A model generated the notes under the pieces. It saw only the letters and a program-made list of their open reading frames with translations, was not told the origin of the DNA and made no database searches. Below are positions 15,177-24,094 of a DNA stretch of 64,000 nt, piece after piece. The stretch comes from Streptomyces sp. NBC_00775. GTDB taxonomy: Bacteria; Actinomycetota; Actinomycetes; Streptomycetales; Streptomycetaceae. The stretch spans positions 2,356,001-2,420,000 of the forward strand of contig NZ_CP108938.1 of assembly GCF_036347135.1 (NCBI RefSeq). Direction: 5' to 3'. A program made the position numbers and the translations under genes. Each line of letters begins with the position of its first letter. Position 1 is the first letter of the stretch.

Positions 15177-17417
15177 ATGGCGAACGGAGATATACGGGTG
15201 CGGGGCATCGCCGCCCGGGCCGGCGGCTGGAGCGCCCGGCACCGATGGGCGGCCGTCGGAATCTGGGTGTTGTTCGTCGTCCTGGCCATGGGGATCGGCT
15301 CGGCGGCGGGCCGCGTCGACCTCAAGGAGGACGACCAGCTCAAGGGCGAGACGCACACCGCCGCCCAGATCATCAAGGACGCCGACATCACGGAGCCGGC
15401 CAGTGAGACCGTCCTGATCCAGGCGAAGGACGCGAACACCACGGCCACGGACGCCGAGTTCCGGGGCGCCGTCGCCGCCGTGGTCAAGGCGGTCGAGGGC
15501 ACCGGCAAGGTCACGGACGTGACGTCGCCGTACGACACGAAGACGATCTCGAAGGACGGCCGCAGCGCGCTCGTGCAGTTCGACCTGCGCGGCGACGCGG
15601 AGACCGCGGGCGACCGCGTCGAGCCGGTGCTGAACGCCGTCAAGGGCGTCCAGAAGGACCATGGGGAGCTGCGGATCGAGGAGATCGGCGGCGCCAGCAT
15701 GCAGAAGACCTTCTCCGACGCGTTCGGCGACGACTTCAAGAAGGCCGAGTACTCCGCGGTTCCGGTGGCCCTCGGCATTCTGCTGATCGCCTTCGGCGCC
15801 CTGGTGGCGGCGCTGCTCCCGGTGGCCCTCGCGATCACCGCGATCATGGCGACGATGGGCCTGATGGGCATCGTCAGCCATCTGCAGCCGATGAGCGACA
15901 CCGCCAACTCCGTGATGCTGCTGGTCGGTCTGGCCGTCGGTGTCGACTACTGCCTGTTCTATCTGCGCCGTGAGCGCGAGGAGCGCGAGGCCGGGCGGGA
16001 CGCCGATGCCGCGCTGCGGATCGCCGCCGCGACCAGTGGCCGCGCGATCATCGTCTCCGGTGTCACCGTGTGCGTGGCGATGGCGGGCATGCTCTTCACC
16101 GGGCTCGCCGGGTTCGAGGCGATGGGCCTGGCCTCGCTGATGGTCGTGGCGGTCGCCATGGTCGGGTCGGTCACGGTGCTGCCGGCGCTGCTGTCCCTGC
16201 TGGGCGAGCGCGTCGAGAAGGGGCGCATTCCGTTCCTGCGGCGGCGTCGGCGCAAGGGCAACGGGGAGAGCCGGCTCTGGACGGCCGTACTGCGGGGCGT
16301 GCTGGCCAAGCCCGCGCTCTCCGTCGTCCTCGCGGCGGGCGCGCTGCTCGCCGTCGCGGCGCCCGCGGTCGGCATGAAGACGCAGAACCTCACGCTGGAC
16401 CAGGAGTTCGGCAACTCGCTGCCGATCGTGGGCACGTACAACCGGGTCAACGACGCCTTCCCCGGCGGCTCCGATCCGGCCGAGGTGGTCGTCACGGCGA
16501 AGGACATCAACGCGCCGGAGGTCCGGGACGCGCTGGCCGACTTCAAGGCCCGGGCCGTCAGTTCGGGCGCCTCGCGCGGCCCGGTGGAGATCAAGCTGCA
16601 CGACGCGCAGAACGTCGCCTTCGTGTACGTGCCGCTGGTCGGCGGCTCCGACCAGGACAAGGCCGGAGCGAGCCTGGAGAAGCTGCGCGACGAGGTGCGG
16701 CCCGCCACGCTCGGCAAGGTCGACGGCGTCCAGGCACCGATCACCGGACAGGTCGCGGGTTCGCACGACTTCAACGACCAGCTGATCGGGTCCGTCGTGC
16801 CGGTCTTCGCGTTCGTCGTGGTCTTCGCCTTCCTGCTGATGCTCCTGTCGTTCCGCTCGCTGACGGTCGCGATCACCTCGATCGCCCTCAACCTGCTGTC
16901 GGTGGGCGCCGCCTACGGCATCCTCGTCGCCGTCTTCCAGCACGGCTGGGGTGCCTCGCTGGTGGGCGCGGAGGGCGTGGGTGCCATCGTCACCTGGCTG
17001 CCGCTGTTCCTCTTCGTGATCCTCTTCGGGCTCTCGATGGACTACCACGTGTTCGTGGTCTCGCGGATCCGTGAGGCGCGGCTGCGCGGCCGCTCCACCA
17101 AGGAGGCGATCCGGCACGGGGTGGTCACCACGGCCGGTGTCGTCACCAGCGCCGCGATCATCATGGTCGCCGTCTTCGCGATCTTCGGCACGCTGTCCAT
17201 GCAGTCCATGAAGCAGATGGGTGTGGGCCTGTCCGCCGCGGTGCTCATCGACGCGACGATCATCCGGGGTGTGCTGCTGCCCGCCGTGATGGCGATGCTC
17301 GGCGAGCGCAACTGGTATCTGCCGAAGTGGCTGAACCGGCTGCCGGACCTCACGCACGACGAGGCACCGGAGGCCGCGCTGCCGCCGGCCCGGGAGGGTG
17401 AGCGGGCCGGGGTGTAA
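15177..17417 (+). CDS. MMPL-family RND transporter
   Basis: This inner-membrane transporter of 746 residues belongs to the MmpL/RND family, which typically exports lipids, antibiotics or pigments using the proton gradient. It is built as two similar halves: a helix at about 20-40, an extracytoplasmic domain, then five or six helices; then a second copy from about 380. The proton-relay signatures appear as VGLAVGVDYCLFYLRR and LFGLSMDYHVFVVSRIREA. The ATG at 15177 follows AAGGGGG. No biosynthetic cluster is adjacent, so the cargo is unknown. It is monocistronic, with a hairpin before it and a strong terminator after it. Confidence 0.92.
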   Translation: MANGDIRVRGIAARAGGWSARHRWAAVGIWVLFVVLAMGIGSAAGRVDLKEDDQLKGETHTAAQIIKDADITEPASETVLIQAKDANTTATDAEFRGAVAAVVKAVEGTGKVTDVTSPYDTKTISKDGRSALVQFDLRGDAETAGDRVEPVLNAVKGVQKDHGELRIEEIGGASMQKTFSDAFGDDFKKAEYSAVPVALGILLIAFGALVAALLPVALAITAIMATMGLMGIVSHLQPMSDTANSVMLLVGLAVGVDYCLFYLRREREEREAGRDADAALRIAAATSGRAIIVSGVTVCVAMAGMLFTGLAGFEAMGLASLMVVAVAMVGSVTVLPALLSLLGERVEKGRIPFLRRRRRKGNGESRLWTAVLRGVLAKPALSVVLAAGALLAVAAPAVGMKTQNLTLDQEFGNSLPIVGTYNRVNDAFPGGSDPAEVVVTAKDINAPEVRDALADFKARAVSSGASRGPVEIKLHDAQNVAFVYVPLVGGSDQDKAGASLEKLRDEVRPATLGKVDGVQAPITGQVAGSHDFNDQLIGSVVPVFAFVVVFAFLLMLLSFRSLTVAITSIALNLLSVGAAYGILVAVFQHGWGASLVGAEGVGAIVTWLPLFLFVILFGLSMDYHVFVVSRIREARLRGRSTKEAIRHGVVTTAGVVTSAAIIMVAVFAIFGTLSMQSMKQMGVGLSAAVLIDATIIRGVLLPAVMAMLGERNWYLPKWLNRLPDLTHDEAPEAALPPAREGERAGV

Positions 17418-17420
17418 CTC

Positions 17421-17470
17421 CTGTCGCGACAGGGCCTGTTGGTTCCCCTGAGGGACCGACAGGCCCTTTT
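17421..17470 (+). terminator. Intrinsic terminator after the MMPL gene
   Basis: A perfect 12-base palindrome CTGTCGCGACAG (17421-17432) leads into a hairpin: AGGGCCTGT at 17431-17439 pairs with ACAGGCCCT at 17459-17467, extended by GGTTCCC/GGGACC with a bulge, and is followed by TTTT. It lies four bases after the stop codon. Confidence 0.8.
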
Positions 17471-17589
17471 CGCGTCGGTTCGTCTGGCAGCCGAGTGTGC
17501 CGACGGGGCCGCATCCCGTACTGGAATGACGTATAAACGTTCGAGCCGAAGTGGGCGAGCGGGCGTTACCGGGGGCGGGGGCAAGGACC

Positions 17590-18873
17590 ATGAGCGGGGA
17601 CGTGGATCAGGACACGGTGCTCCAGGCGCGCAATGTGCTGCTGAGCTCCGCGCGGCTCACCCGCCGGCAGGAGGCCGAGGCGTACCGGGTGCTGGCGAAG
17701 GTGAGCCCGGCGTCGTATGCGCCGAAGCTCGCGAACGCGCTGATTCACCTCAGCTTCGACGACTCACTGCGGGAACTGCCGGAAGCCCGGCTGAACCTCT
17801 GCCGGGAGGCCGTCGATGCCGCACGGGGACTCGAGGAGTCGGACCCGCGCCATGCGGAGGTCCTGCTGGACGCGCTGAAGTGGTACCAGCGCAGGCTGTT
17901 CGAGCTGGGGCGGCGCCCCGAGGCGCTGACCGTGGGCGAGGAGATGGCGAGCGTCAGCCGACGGGCCGTCGACGCCGGCTCCGACGCCCCCTTGCGGTCG
18001 GGTCTGACCCTGTGGGCGCGCTCCCTGGCCGAGGAGGGGCGGCACGCCGAGGCCGCGGAACTGCTGGAGGAGTTCGTACGGCACTCCCGGCCGGGCGGCG
18101 CGCGGGAAGGCACCTTCGCCTGGTCTCTCATCGAGTGGTGCGCCGAGGCCGAGGCGGCCGGACTGCGGGACACGGCACAGAACGCGGCCGCGGAACTCGT
18201 CGAGCTGCAACGCGGTCAACTCGCCCTAGGCCACTGCTCGTTGACCTCACTCCTGCTGGCCCTCCTGCGTCAGGCGGAGCTGTACGACGGGTACGGGCAG
18301 CGCGACGCGGCCTCCGCCGCGCTCGACGAGGCCGCGACGCTGCTCGCCGAACTGGCCGCGAACGGTGAGCCGAAGGTGTGGAGCGGTTACCAATTCACTT
18401 ACTGGGTGGTCCTGTTCGGGTTGTCCGGCCGGGCGGCCGAGCTGCCCGCTCCCGGCCGTCCGGGACCAGCTCTCGGCGCCTACGTTCATGACTGGGCGCC
18501 CGACATCTGGGAGCGCCACTTCGCGGAGCTGCCCGCGCTGCGGGAGGCCGTGGAGCGTGCGGAGGACCCCGCCGACCGGGTCGAGGCGCACCGCAAGCTG
18601 ACGATCCGCTCCGCGCTCCAGTCCGAACTCCGCCGCGGGAGCCGCTTCCTGGAACCCGTGCTGCCGCTTTTCGACGAGGGCGTGTCACTGGCCCGCCGGC
18701 TGGGCGACGAGGCACGGTCGGCGCGTGCCCTCTTCGACCGGGCGAGCGCCCTCACGGCGGGCCACAGGTACGCCGACGCGTACGCGGACTTCCAGGAGGC
18801 GCGAAAGCTCCGGAACAGCTGCGACATGCGAGAGGTACGGGCCCTGCCGGCGTCCCCGGATCCTCAGCGCTGA
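17590..18873 (+). CDS. TPR-like helical repeat protein
   Basis: This cytoplasmic protein of 427 residues is made almost wholly of antiparallel helices. TPR-like units include EAEAYRVLAKVSPASYAPKL, RPEALTVGEEMASVSRRAV, RHAEAAELLEEFVRHSR and RYADAYADFQEARKLR. No enzymatic motif is visible. Similar Streptomyces proteins are scaffolds or regulator partners. The ATG at 17590 follows AAGGA at a tight spacing; the frame opens further upstream but without a better start. Its last codons lie in a 24-base tandem repeat shared with the end of the convergent sugar-binding protein gene. Confidence 0.65.
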   Translation: MSGDVDQDTVLQARNVLLSSARLTRRQEAEAYRVLAKVSPASYAPKLANALIHLSFDDSLRELPEARLNLCREAVDAARGLEESDPRHAEVLLDALKWYQRRLFELGRRPEALTVGEEMASVSRRAVDAGSDAPLRSGLTLWARSLAEEGRHAEAAELLEEFVRHSRPGGAREGTFAWSLIEWCAEAEAAGLRDTAQNAAAELVELQRGQLALGHCSLTSLLLALLRQAELYDGYGQRDAASAALDEAATLLAELAANGEPKVWSGYQFTYWVVLFGLSGRAAELPAPGRPGPALGAYVHDWAPDIWERHFAELPALREAVERAEDPADRVEAHRKLTIRSALQSELRRGSRFLEPVLPLFDEGVSLARRLGDEARSARALFDRASALTAGHRYADAYADFQEARKLRNSCDMREVRALPASPDPQR

Positions 18874-18931
18874 TCCCGGGACGATCCTCAGCCCTGATCC
18901 CGGGACGACCCTCAGCGCTGATAGCGGGCCA
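18860..18931. repeat. Three tandem 24-bp units spanning two convergent gene ends
   Basis: The units at 18860-18883, 18884-18907 and 18908-18931 begin ATCCTCAGCGCTGATCCCGG with one to five changes per copy. The first unit supplies the stop codon of the TPR-like gene, and the third supplies the stop and last codons (ARYQR) of the sugar-binding protein gene on the other strand. The repeat is partly palindromic (CAGCGCTG). Confidence 0.8.
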
Positions 18932-20195
18932 GCACCAGGTTGCCGTCCCTCACCAGGCGTTGGTGGAGTTCCCCGAGATCGATCGCCCCGCTGTAGTACT
19001 CCTGGAACGCGGGGGTCGCGACCTTGTCCTTCCACTCCGGGTAGCCGCGGACGGACTGGGCGGGCGCCGAGCGGAGGTGGGCGGCGAGGGCGGTGCCGGT
19101 CGCCCAGTCGTCCTTGGCGGTGTGCAGGGCGGGGTCCTTGAGGGCCTCGGTACCGGTGGGCAGCATCCAGTCGCCAAGAGCGAGCCGGACCATGTTCTTC
19201 GGCTGGAGCAGGAAGTCGATGAACTCGGCGGCCTCCTTCTTGTGCGGGCTGTCCTCGGCGATGGACAGGGTCTGGGGGCTGACGCCCTGGGTGAGCCCGT
19301 CCGCGCCGGCCGGGGCGGGCAGCACCTGCCAGTCGAAGCCCTTCGGGGCCTGCTGCGCGATCTGCTGGCGGTAGGAGAAGCCGAGCGGGACCATCGCGTA
19401 CTTGCCGCCGAAGAATCCGGGCAGGGTGTCGGAGCCGCCCATGCCGAGGGTCGCGCCCGACGCGCTCTGGTCCGCGTTCACCTCGTCGCGCACGGTCCGC
19501 GGCACCACTTCGTCAGCCGCGTCGAAGCGGACCGTCACCTTGCCGTCCTCGCCCCGGTGGAACATCTGCCCGCCCGTGGAGAGGGAGAGATTGAGCGTCG
19601 CCGAGACCGGTTCCCTGAGCGGCCACGCGACGCCGTACTTACCGTCGCCGGTCAGCTGCTTCGCGATCGTGCGGAACTCGTCCCAGGTCCACGGCTTCCG
19701 CGGAGTGGGAATGCGGACGCCCGACTGACGGAGCCACTTGGCGTTGGCGATCAGAACGCGCGGCTCCTGGAGGAACGGCACGCCGTAGATCCCTCCCCCG
19801 AAGGTCGCCGTCTCCCAACTGTGCTGCGGGATGTCGGACTTGAGCCGCTCGGGCAGCAGCTCCCGCAGATCGGCGAGATAGCCGCCGTACGCGAAGTCCG
19901 CGAGGTCGTCCGAGGCGTCATGGATGATGTCGGGCGCCTCACCACCCTCGAAGGAGGTGAGCAGCTGGTCGTGGACGCTGTCCCAACTCCCCTGTACGTA
20001 CTCGACCTTGACGTCCGGATGCGCCGCGTTCCACTCCTTCACGAGCTCCTTGTTGGCGGCGACGGACTCCTGCTGCCAGGCGAGGGACTGGAAGTGGAGG
20101 GTGATCACTCCGCCCGATCGGCCACCGCTGCCGCCCGTGCACGCGGCGAGCAGCAGGCCGAAGACGGCCAGGACGGCCAGGAGTCTCGTCCGCAT
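18912..20195 (-). CDS. Sugar ABC transporter substrate-binding lipoprotein
   Basis: This extracellular solute-binding protein (family 1, MalE-like) has 427 residues. Its lipoprotein signal LAVFGLLLAAC places the lipidated Cys near residue 19. Family features include KEWNAAHPDVKVEYVQGSW, APDIIHDASDDLADFA, KPWTWDEFRTIAKQL and AAEFIDFLLQP. The ATG at 20195 overlaps the permease stop in TGATG. Family 1 proteins typically bind oligosaccharides; the specific sugar cannot be told. The gene order is permease, permease, binding protein, the reverse of the usual binding-protein-first order. Confidence 0.9.
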   Translation of the reverse strand: MRTRLLAVLAVFGLLLAACTGGSGGRSGGVITLHFQSLAWQQESVAANKELVKEWNAAHPDVKVEYVQGSWDSVHDQLLTSFEGGEAPDIIHDASDDLADFAYGGYLADLRELLPERLKSDIPQHSWETATFGGGIYGVPFLQEPRVLIANAKWLRQSGVRIPTPRKPWTWDEFRTIAKQLTGDGKYGVAWPLREPVSATLNLSLSTGGQMFHRGEDGKVTVRFDAADEVVPRTVRDEVNADQSASGATLGMGGSDTLPGFFGGKYAMVPLGFSYRQQIAQQAPKGFDWQVLPAPAGADGLTQGVSPQTLSIAEDSPHKKEAAEFIDFLLQPKNMVRLALGDWMLPTGTEALKDPALHTAKDDWATGTALAAHLRSAPAQSVRGYPEWKDKVATPAFQEYYSGAIDLGELHQRLVRDGNLVLARYQR

Positions 20196-21028
20196 CAGCT
20201 CTTCACCGCCCCGGCGAGCATGCCGCCCGTGATCCGCTTCTGGATGATCGCGAAGATGACGAGCGACGGCAGGGTCGCCAGGAACGCCGCCGCGGCCAGC
20301 GGGCCGAGGTCCGCGACGCCCTCCGCCCCGAGGAAGTGAGTGAGGACGACCGGCAGAGTCTGTTTCTCCGGCGTCTTGAGCAGCACCAGCGCGAAGAAGA
20401 ACTCGTTCCACGCGCTGATGAACGCGAACAGCGCCGTCGCCACGATGCCCGGCGCGAGCAGCGGTGCCGTGATCGAGACCAGCGTCCGCACCCGGCCCGC
20501 GCCGTCCACCGCGGCGGCCTCCTCCAGCTCGGTGGGCACGGCCCGTACGTACCCCACCAGCATCCACAGCGCGAACGGCAGCGCCCACACCACGTACACC
20601 ATGACCAGCCCGGGCAGTGAGTTGATCAGCCGGAGGTTCTTGAGCACCAGGAACAGCGGAATGATCACGAGGACGAAGGGGAACGCCTGGCTCACCACGA
20701 CCCACCCCGTGCCGGCCTTCGCCAGCAGCGTCCGGTGCCGCGCCATGACGTACGCCATCGGGGTCGCGATGACGACGGCGACGACCGCCGCGCCGAGCGC
20801 CGCGATCAGCGAGTTGAGCGCGGCGCGAAGCAGCGGCTGTTCGTCGAAGGCCTGGCGGAAGTTGGCGAGGGTGGGGTCCTTGGGTATCCAGGTGGGGTGC
20901 AGGCTCGCCAGCTCGCGGGCCGGTTTGAAGGCGGTGGAGATCAGCCAGAGGAAGGGGAAGGCCAGGAAGACGAGATAACCGAGCAGTGCGAGGTACTGGC
21001 CCGCGCGGGCCCCTTTGCTCGTCTTCAC
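20195..21028 (-). CDS. Sugar ABC transporter permease (MalG type)
   Basis: This is the second membrane subunit of the sugar importer, 277 residues with six predicted helices. The EAA loop ELEEAAAVDGAGRVRTLVSI near residue 175 docks to the ATPase. The short cytoplasmic N-terminus MKTSKGARAG leads directly into helix 1. Its start overlaps the preceding permease stop by four bases (ATGA), and its stop overlaps the binding-protein start. No ATPase gene is nearby, so it presumably uses the shared Streptomyces ATPase MsiK encoded elsewhere. Confidence 0.92.
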   Translation of the reverse strand: MKTSKGARAGQYLALLGYLVFLAFPFLWLISTAFKPARELASLHPTWIPKDPTLANFRQAFDEQPLLRAALNSLIAALGAAVVAVVIATPMAYVMARHRTLLAKAGTGWVVVSQAFPFVLVIIPLFLVLKNLRLINSLPGLVMVYVVWALPFALWMLVGYVRAVPTELEEAAAVDGAGRVRTLVSITAPLLAPGIVATALFAFISAWNEFFFALVLLKTPEKQTLPVVLTHFLGAEGVADLGPLAAAAFLATLPSLVIFAIIQKRITGGMLAGAVKS

Positions 21029-21960
21029 GCGTCCTCATCTCCCCGCAGCCGGCCCACGAGATACACCGCGAGGATCACCGAGATCACCGCGACCATCACA
21101 AAGCCCATCGCCGCCGCATAGCCGAACTGCCCGTAGCGGAAGGCCTCTTCGTACGCGAAGAGCATCGGGAGCCGGGTACGCCCTCCCGGTCCTCCGTTGG
21201 TCAGCACGTAGACCAGCGCGAACGAGTTGAAGTTCCAGATGAAGTTGAGCGCCGTGATGGCGAGCGCGACCGGTCTCAGGGCGGGCCAGGTGACCGTCAG
21301 GAAGCGGCGCCAGGCGCCCGCGCCGTCCATCGCAGCCGCCTCGTGGAGTTCGCGCGGGGTGTTCTGCAGCCCGGCGAGCAGCGCCACCGTGGTCTGCGGC
21401 ATGCCCGCCCAGACGCCGACCACGATCACCGCGGGCAGGGCGGTGCCGAGGCCGCTCAGCCAGTCGCGGCCGTCGCCGAGGCCGAGGTCGCGCAGGGTCT
21501 CGTTGAGGATGCCCGCGTCCGGGTTGTAGACGAGCCGCCACATGATGCCGACGACGACCTCGGGCATCGCCCAGGGGACGATCGCGAGGGCACGCGCCAG
21601 CCAGCGGAATCGGAGCTCCTGGTTGAGCAGCAGGGCGAGCCCGAGCGCGAGGAGGAACTGCGGCACGGTCACTCCGACCGCCCACAGCAGACCGATCCGG
21701 AACGAGTCCCAGAACAGCGTGTCGTGCAGCAGGTCCTGGAAGTTGAGGACCCCGATCCACCGCGTGGACGCGGTCCGCCCGGACTGCGCGTCGGTGAACG
21801 CCAACGCGATCCCGTACAGCAGCGGTCCGACACTGAGCACCAGGATCGGGATCAGCGCGGGCAGCACCAGGAACCACGCCCCGTGATCGACGGGACGGCG
21901 GTCCCCGCCCCTGCCGGTCGCCTGCTTCACCGACCGCCTCGTCGCGGTCGCCAATGTCAT
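21025..21960 (-). CDS. Sugar ABC transporter permease (MalF type)
   Basis: This first permease subunit, 311 residues, has a leading helix WFLVLPALIPILVLSVGPLL and an EAA loop ELHEAAAMDGAGAWRRFL near residue 210. The ATG at 21960 has an AAGGAG ribosome site eight bases upstream. It heads a three-gene operon ending at the binding protein. A long inverted repeat (21993-22079) lies 33 bases before the start and is likely either a control hairpin in the leader or an operator. Confidence 0.92.
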   Translation of the reverse strand: MTLATATRRSVKQATGRGGDRRPVDHGAWFLVLPALIPILVLSVGPLLYGIALAFTDAQSGRTASTRWIGVLNFQDLLHDTLFWDSFRIGLLWAVGVTVPQFLLALGLALLLNQELRFRWLARALAIVPWAMPEVVVGIMWRLVYNPDAGILNETLRDLGLGDGRDWLSGLGTALPAVIVVGVWAGMPQTTVALLAGLQNTPRELHEAAAMDGAGAWRRFLTVTWPALRPVALAITALNFIWNFNSFALVYVLTNGGPGGRTRLPMLFAYEEAFRYGQFGYAAAMGFVMVAVISVILAVYLVGRLRGDEDA

Positions 21961-22277
21961 GGAATCGGCTCCTTCGGGCGGCTCGTCATGGTTTGGGCCT
22001 GGTCGTCACGGTGGCGTCGTCCGCCCGGAGGGCATGCCAGACGCCGCCCGGCAGGCGCCACCATGACGACCAGGCCCAACGCCCACGCGGCCCCCGTCAT
22101 GGTCGTGAAGGCACGGTGGGTCGTCAAGACACCGTGCACGCCGTCCGGCCTGCGGGAATGCGACACTGGCCAGCGAATGGCGTGAACACGACGCCGTGCG
22201 CGCGCGGAGCGCGCGGACGGCGAACACCGCGGTCACGGCGAGACGGCGAAGACACCGCGAGGACACGGAGGCGAAGG
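21961..22277. other. Divergent promoter region between sugar importer and phosphotransferase
   Basis: This stretch of about 317 bases lies between divergent genes. It holds the 24-bp inverted repeat described separately and the importer ribosome site near 21970. Further complementary segments lie at 22098-22165, including GGTGGGTCGTC. Short frames cross it on both strands because the repeat is coding-like, but none has a start signal or a recognisable product. Confidence 0.5.
21993..22079. repeat. Inverted repeat with 24-bp arms upstream of the sugar importer
   Basis: The arm 21993-22016 begins TTGGGCCTGGTCGTCACGG. The arm 22056-22079 is its reverse complement with one mismatch. A 39-base spacer lies between and contains GGCATGCC near the centre. 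The leftward transcript would form a very stable hairpin ending 33 bases before the permease start. Confidence 0.85.
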
Positions 22278-23141
22278 ATGGACGAGGCACGGGCGCGGGA
22301 CGTACTGGCCATGGCGGGTGTGCTGCCGGGGCCGGTACGGGACGCAACGCTCCTCGCCCTGGGCGAGAACGCGGTGTTCGCCGCCGGTGACCTGGTGGTC
22401 AAGGTGGGGCGCGACGCCGAACTCCTCGACCGTGCGCGGCGGGAACTGGACATCGCGGCCTGGCTCGCCGACGCGGGCGTCCCCGCGGTGCGGGCCGCCG
22501 AGGCCAAGGCGCTGCTGGTGGAGGGTCACCCGGTGACGGTGTGGCACCGGCTGCCCGACTCCGTACGCCCCGCGGAGCCGCGGGATTTGGCCGAACTGCT
22601 ACGGGTGGTGCACGCGCTGCCCTCCCCCTCGTTCGCCTTGCCGCCCCGCGAGCTGCTGGGCGGTGTGGAGCGCTGGCTGCGCCTGGCGGGCGACGCGATC
22701 GACCCCGCGGACGCGGCGTATCTGCGGGACAGGCGCGACGGCTTCGCGGATGCCGCGGCCGCGCTCACCCCGCATCTGCCACCGGGCCCGATCCACGGCG
22801 ACGCGCTGCCCCGCAATGTCCATGTCGGCCCCGACGGCCCGGTCCTGGTCGACCTGGAGACCTTCTCCGCCGACCTGCGCGAGCACGACCTGGTGGTCAT
22901 GGCCCTGTCCCGCGACCGCTATGGGCTCCCGGCCGAGGCGTACGACTCGTTCACCGAGGCATACGGCTGGGATGTCCGCGAGTGGGAGGGCTGCTCCGTG
23001 CTGCGGGGAGCCCGCGAGACCGCCAGCTGCGCCTGGGTCGCCCAGCACGCGCCGACCAACCCCAAGGCCCTCGCCGAGTTCGAACGCCGGGTGGCGTCGC
23101 TGCGGGACGGGGACGAGACGGTGCGCTGGTATTCCTTCTGA
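22278..23141 (+). CDS. Aminoglycoside phosphotransferase-family protein
   Basis: This is a 287-residue APH/choline-kinase fold protein. The catalytic loop reads IHGDALPRNVHV near residue 173 and the metal-binding loop LVDLETF near 193, both intact, with VVKVGRDAEL supplying the N-lobe lysine. The ATG at 22278 follows GGAGGCGAAGG. Family members phosphorylate small alcohols, sugars or antibiotics; with no resistance context the substrate is unknown. A second family member lies at 41532 but is much diverged. The downstream exonuclease gene is convergent. Confidence 0.82.
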   Translation: MDEARARDVLAMAGVLPGPVRDATLLALGENAVFAAGDLVVKVGRDAELLDRARRELDIAAWLADAGVPAVRAAEAKALLVEGHPVTVWHRLPDSVRPAEPRDLAELLRVVHALPSPSFALPPRELLGGVERWLRLAGDAIDPADAAYLRDRRDGFADAAAALTPHLPPGPIHGDALPRNVHVGPDGPVLVDLETFSADLREHDLVVMALSRDRYGLPAEAYDSFTEAYGWDVREWEGCSVLRGARETASCAWVAQHAPTNPKALAEFERRVASLRDGDETVRWYSF

Positions 23142-23165
23142 CCGTGCGCCGGCCCCCGTCGGCCT

Positions 23166-23250
23166 CTGTCGACCCTGAGCCGGCCCTTACCAGCCCTGCA
23201 CCGACGCCTGTCGACCCTGTGCCGGGCCCCGGGCCCCGGGCCCCGGTCTT
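23166..23250. repeat. GC-rich repeats between two convergent genes
   Basis: CTGTCGACCCTG occurs twice (23166-23177 and 23208-23219), and a triple GGGCCCC run lies at about 23224-23244. The run is self-complementary and could fold as a terminator for both convergent genes, although no U-tract follows. Confidence 0.45.
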
Positions 23251-23267
23251 CTGAACCGGAAGGCCGG

Positions 23268-23990
23268 TCAGACCTTCTCGTCCGCCAGGTCCCGCAGCGG
23301 CCATGTCCCGTCCACCACCGCCTCAGCGTCCCCCTTGCGGCGCAGGAAGCTCTGGAAGTCGGCGGCCCACTCGGCGTACCACTCGATCTGGCGGCGGTGC
23401 AGCTCCGCCGGGCCGAGAGCCGCGACCTTCGGGTGGCGGCCGGCTATCGCGCAGGCGAGCCGGGCCGCGGCGAGCGCGTCGGCCGAGGCGTCGTGGGCGG
23501 ACTCCAGCGCCACCCCGTACTCCGTGCAGACCGCTTCGAGGTTGCGCTTGCCCCGGCGGTAGCGGTCCACGGAGCGGTCGATCGTGTAGGGGTCGATGAC
23601 CGGGGCGGGGTCGATGCCGCCGAGCCGCTCGCGCAGCGACGGCAGTCCGTGCCTCCGCAGTTCGGCGGAGAGCAGGGTCAGATCGAAGGTCGCGTTGTAG
23701 GCGACGACCGGAACGCCCGTCTTCCAGTACCCGACGAGGACCTCCGCGATCGCGTCGGCGACCTGGTCGGCGGGCCTGCCGTCGGCGGCCGCCCGCTCAT
23801 TGGTGATCCCGTGCACGGCCACCGCGTCCACCGGAATCTCCACGCCCGGATCGGCCAGCCATTCGCGGCGCCCTATCGGCTCTCCGCCCCTGACCTCGAT
23901 CACGGCACCCGTGACGATGCGCGCCTCGCGCGGATCGGTCCCGGTCGTCTCCAGGTCGAAGCCGATCAGCAGCTCCCGGTGCCAGCCCAT
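23268..23990 (-). CDS. DEDDh 3'-5' exonuclease domain protein (DnaQ/epsilon type)
   Basis: This is a nuclease of 240 residues with the DEDDh set: LLIGFDLETTG (Exo I Asp and Glu), VVAYNATFDLTLL (Exo II) and SAHDASADALAAARL (Exo III His and Asp). The ATG at 23990 follows a GGGGGG-rich ribosome site, and the longer upstream frame is rejected. Streptomyces has such stand-alone epsilon-like proteins besides the replicative one; they trim 3' ends in DNA repair or RNA turnover. The C-terminal extension HRRQIEWYAEWAADFQSFLR is conserved in that group. Confidence 0.87.
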   Translation of the reverse strand: MGWHRELLIGFDLETTGTDPREARIVTGAVIEVRGGEPIGRREWLADPGVEIPVDAVAVHGITNERAAADGRPADQVADAIAEVLVGYWKTGVPVVAYNATFDLTLLSAELRRHGLPSLRERLGGIDPAPVIDPYTIDRSVDRYRRGKRNLEAVCTEYGVALESAHDASADALAAARLACAIAGRHPKVAALGPAELHRRQIEWYAEWAADFQSFLRRKGDAEAVVDGTWPLRDLADEKV

Positions 23991-24094
23991 GGGCGGCCCC
24001 CCTTCTTCGTGGTGCTTTCCCCCAGTGGTCTCCACGATCCCATGAGCCACTGACAATTCGAGGACCGCGTTCCGCTTCCGGAAGAGGCGGGGGC

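Noticed and set aside
15126..17591. Long open frame on the minus strand opposite the MMPL gene
   Set aside because: It is an antisense shadow caused by GC bias; its product is His/Arg/Gly/Gln-rich with no domain, whereas the plus-strand gene has clear transporter motifs.
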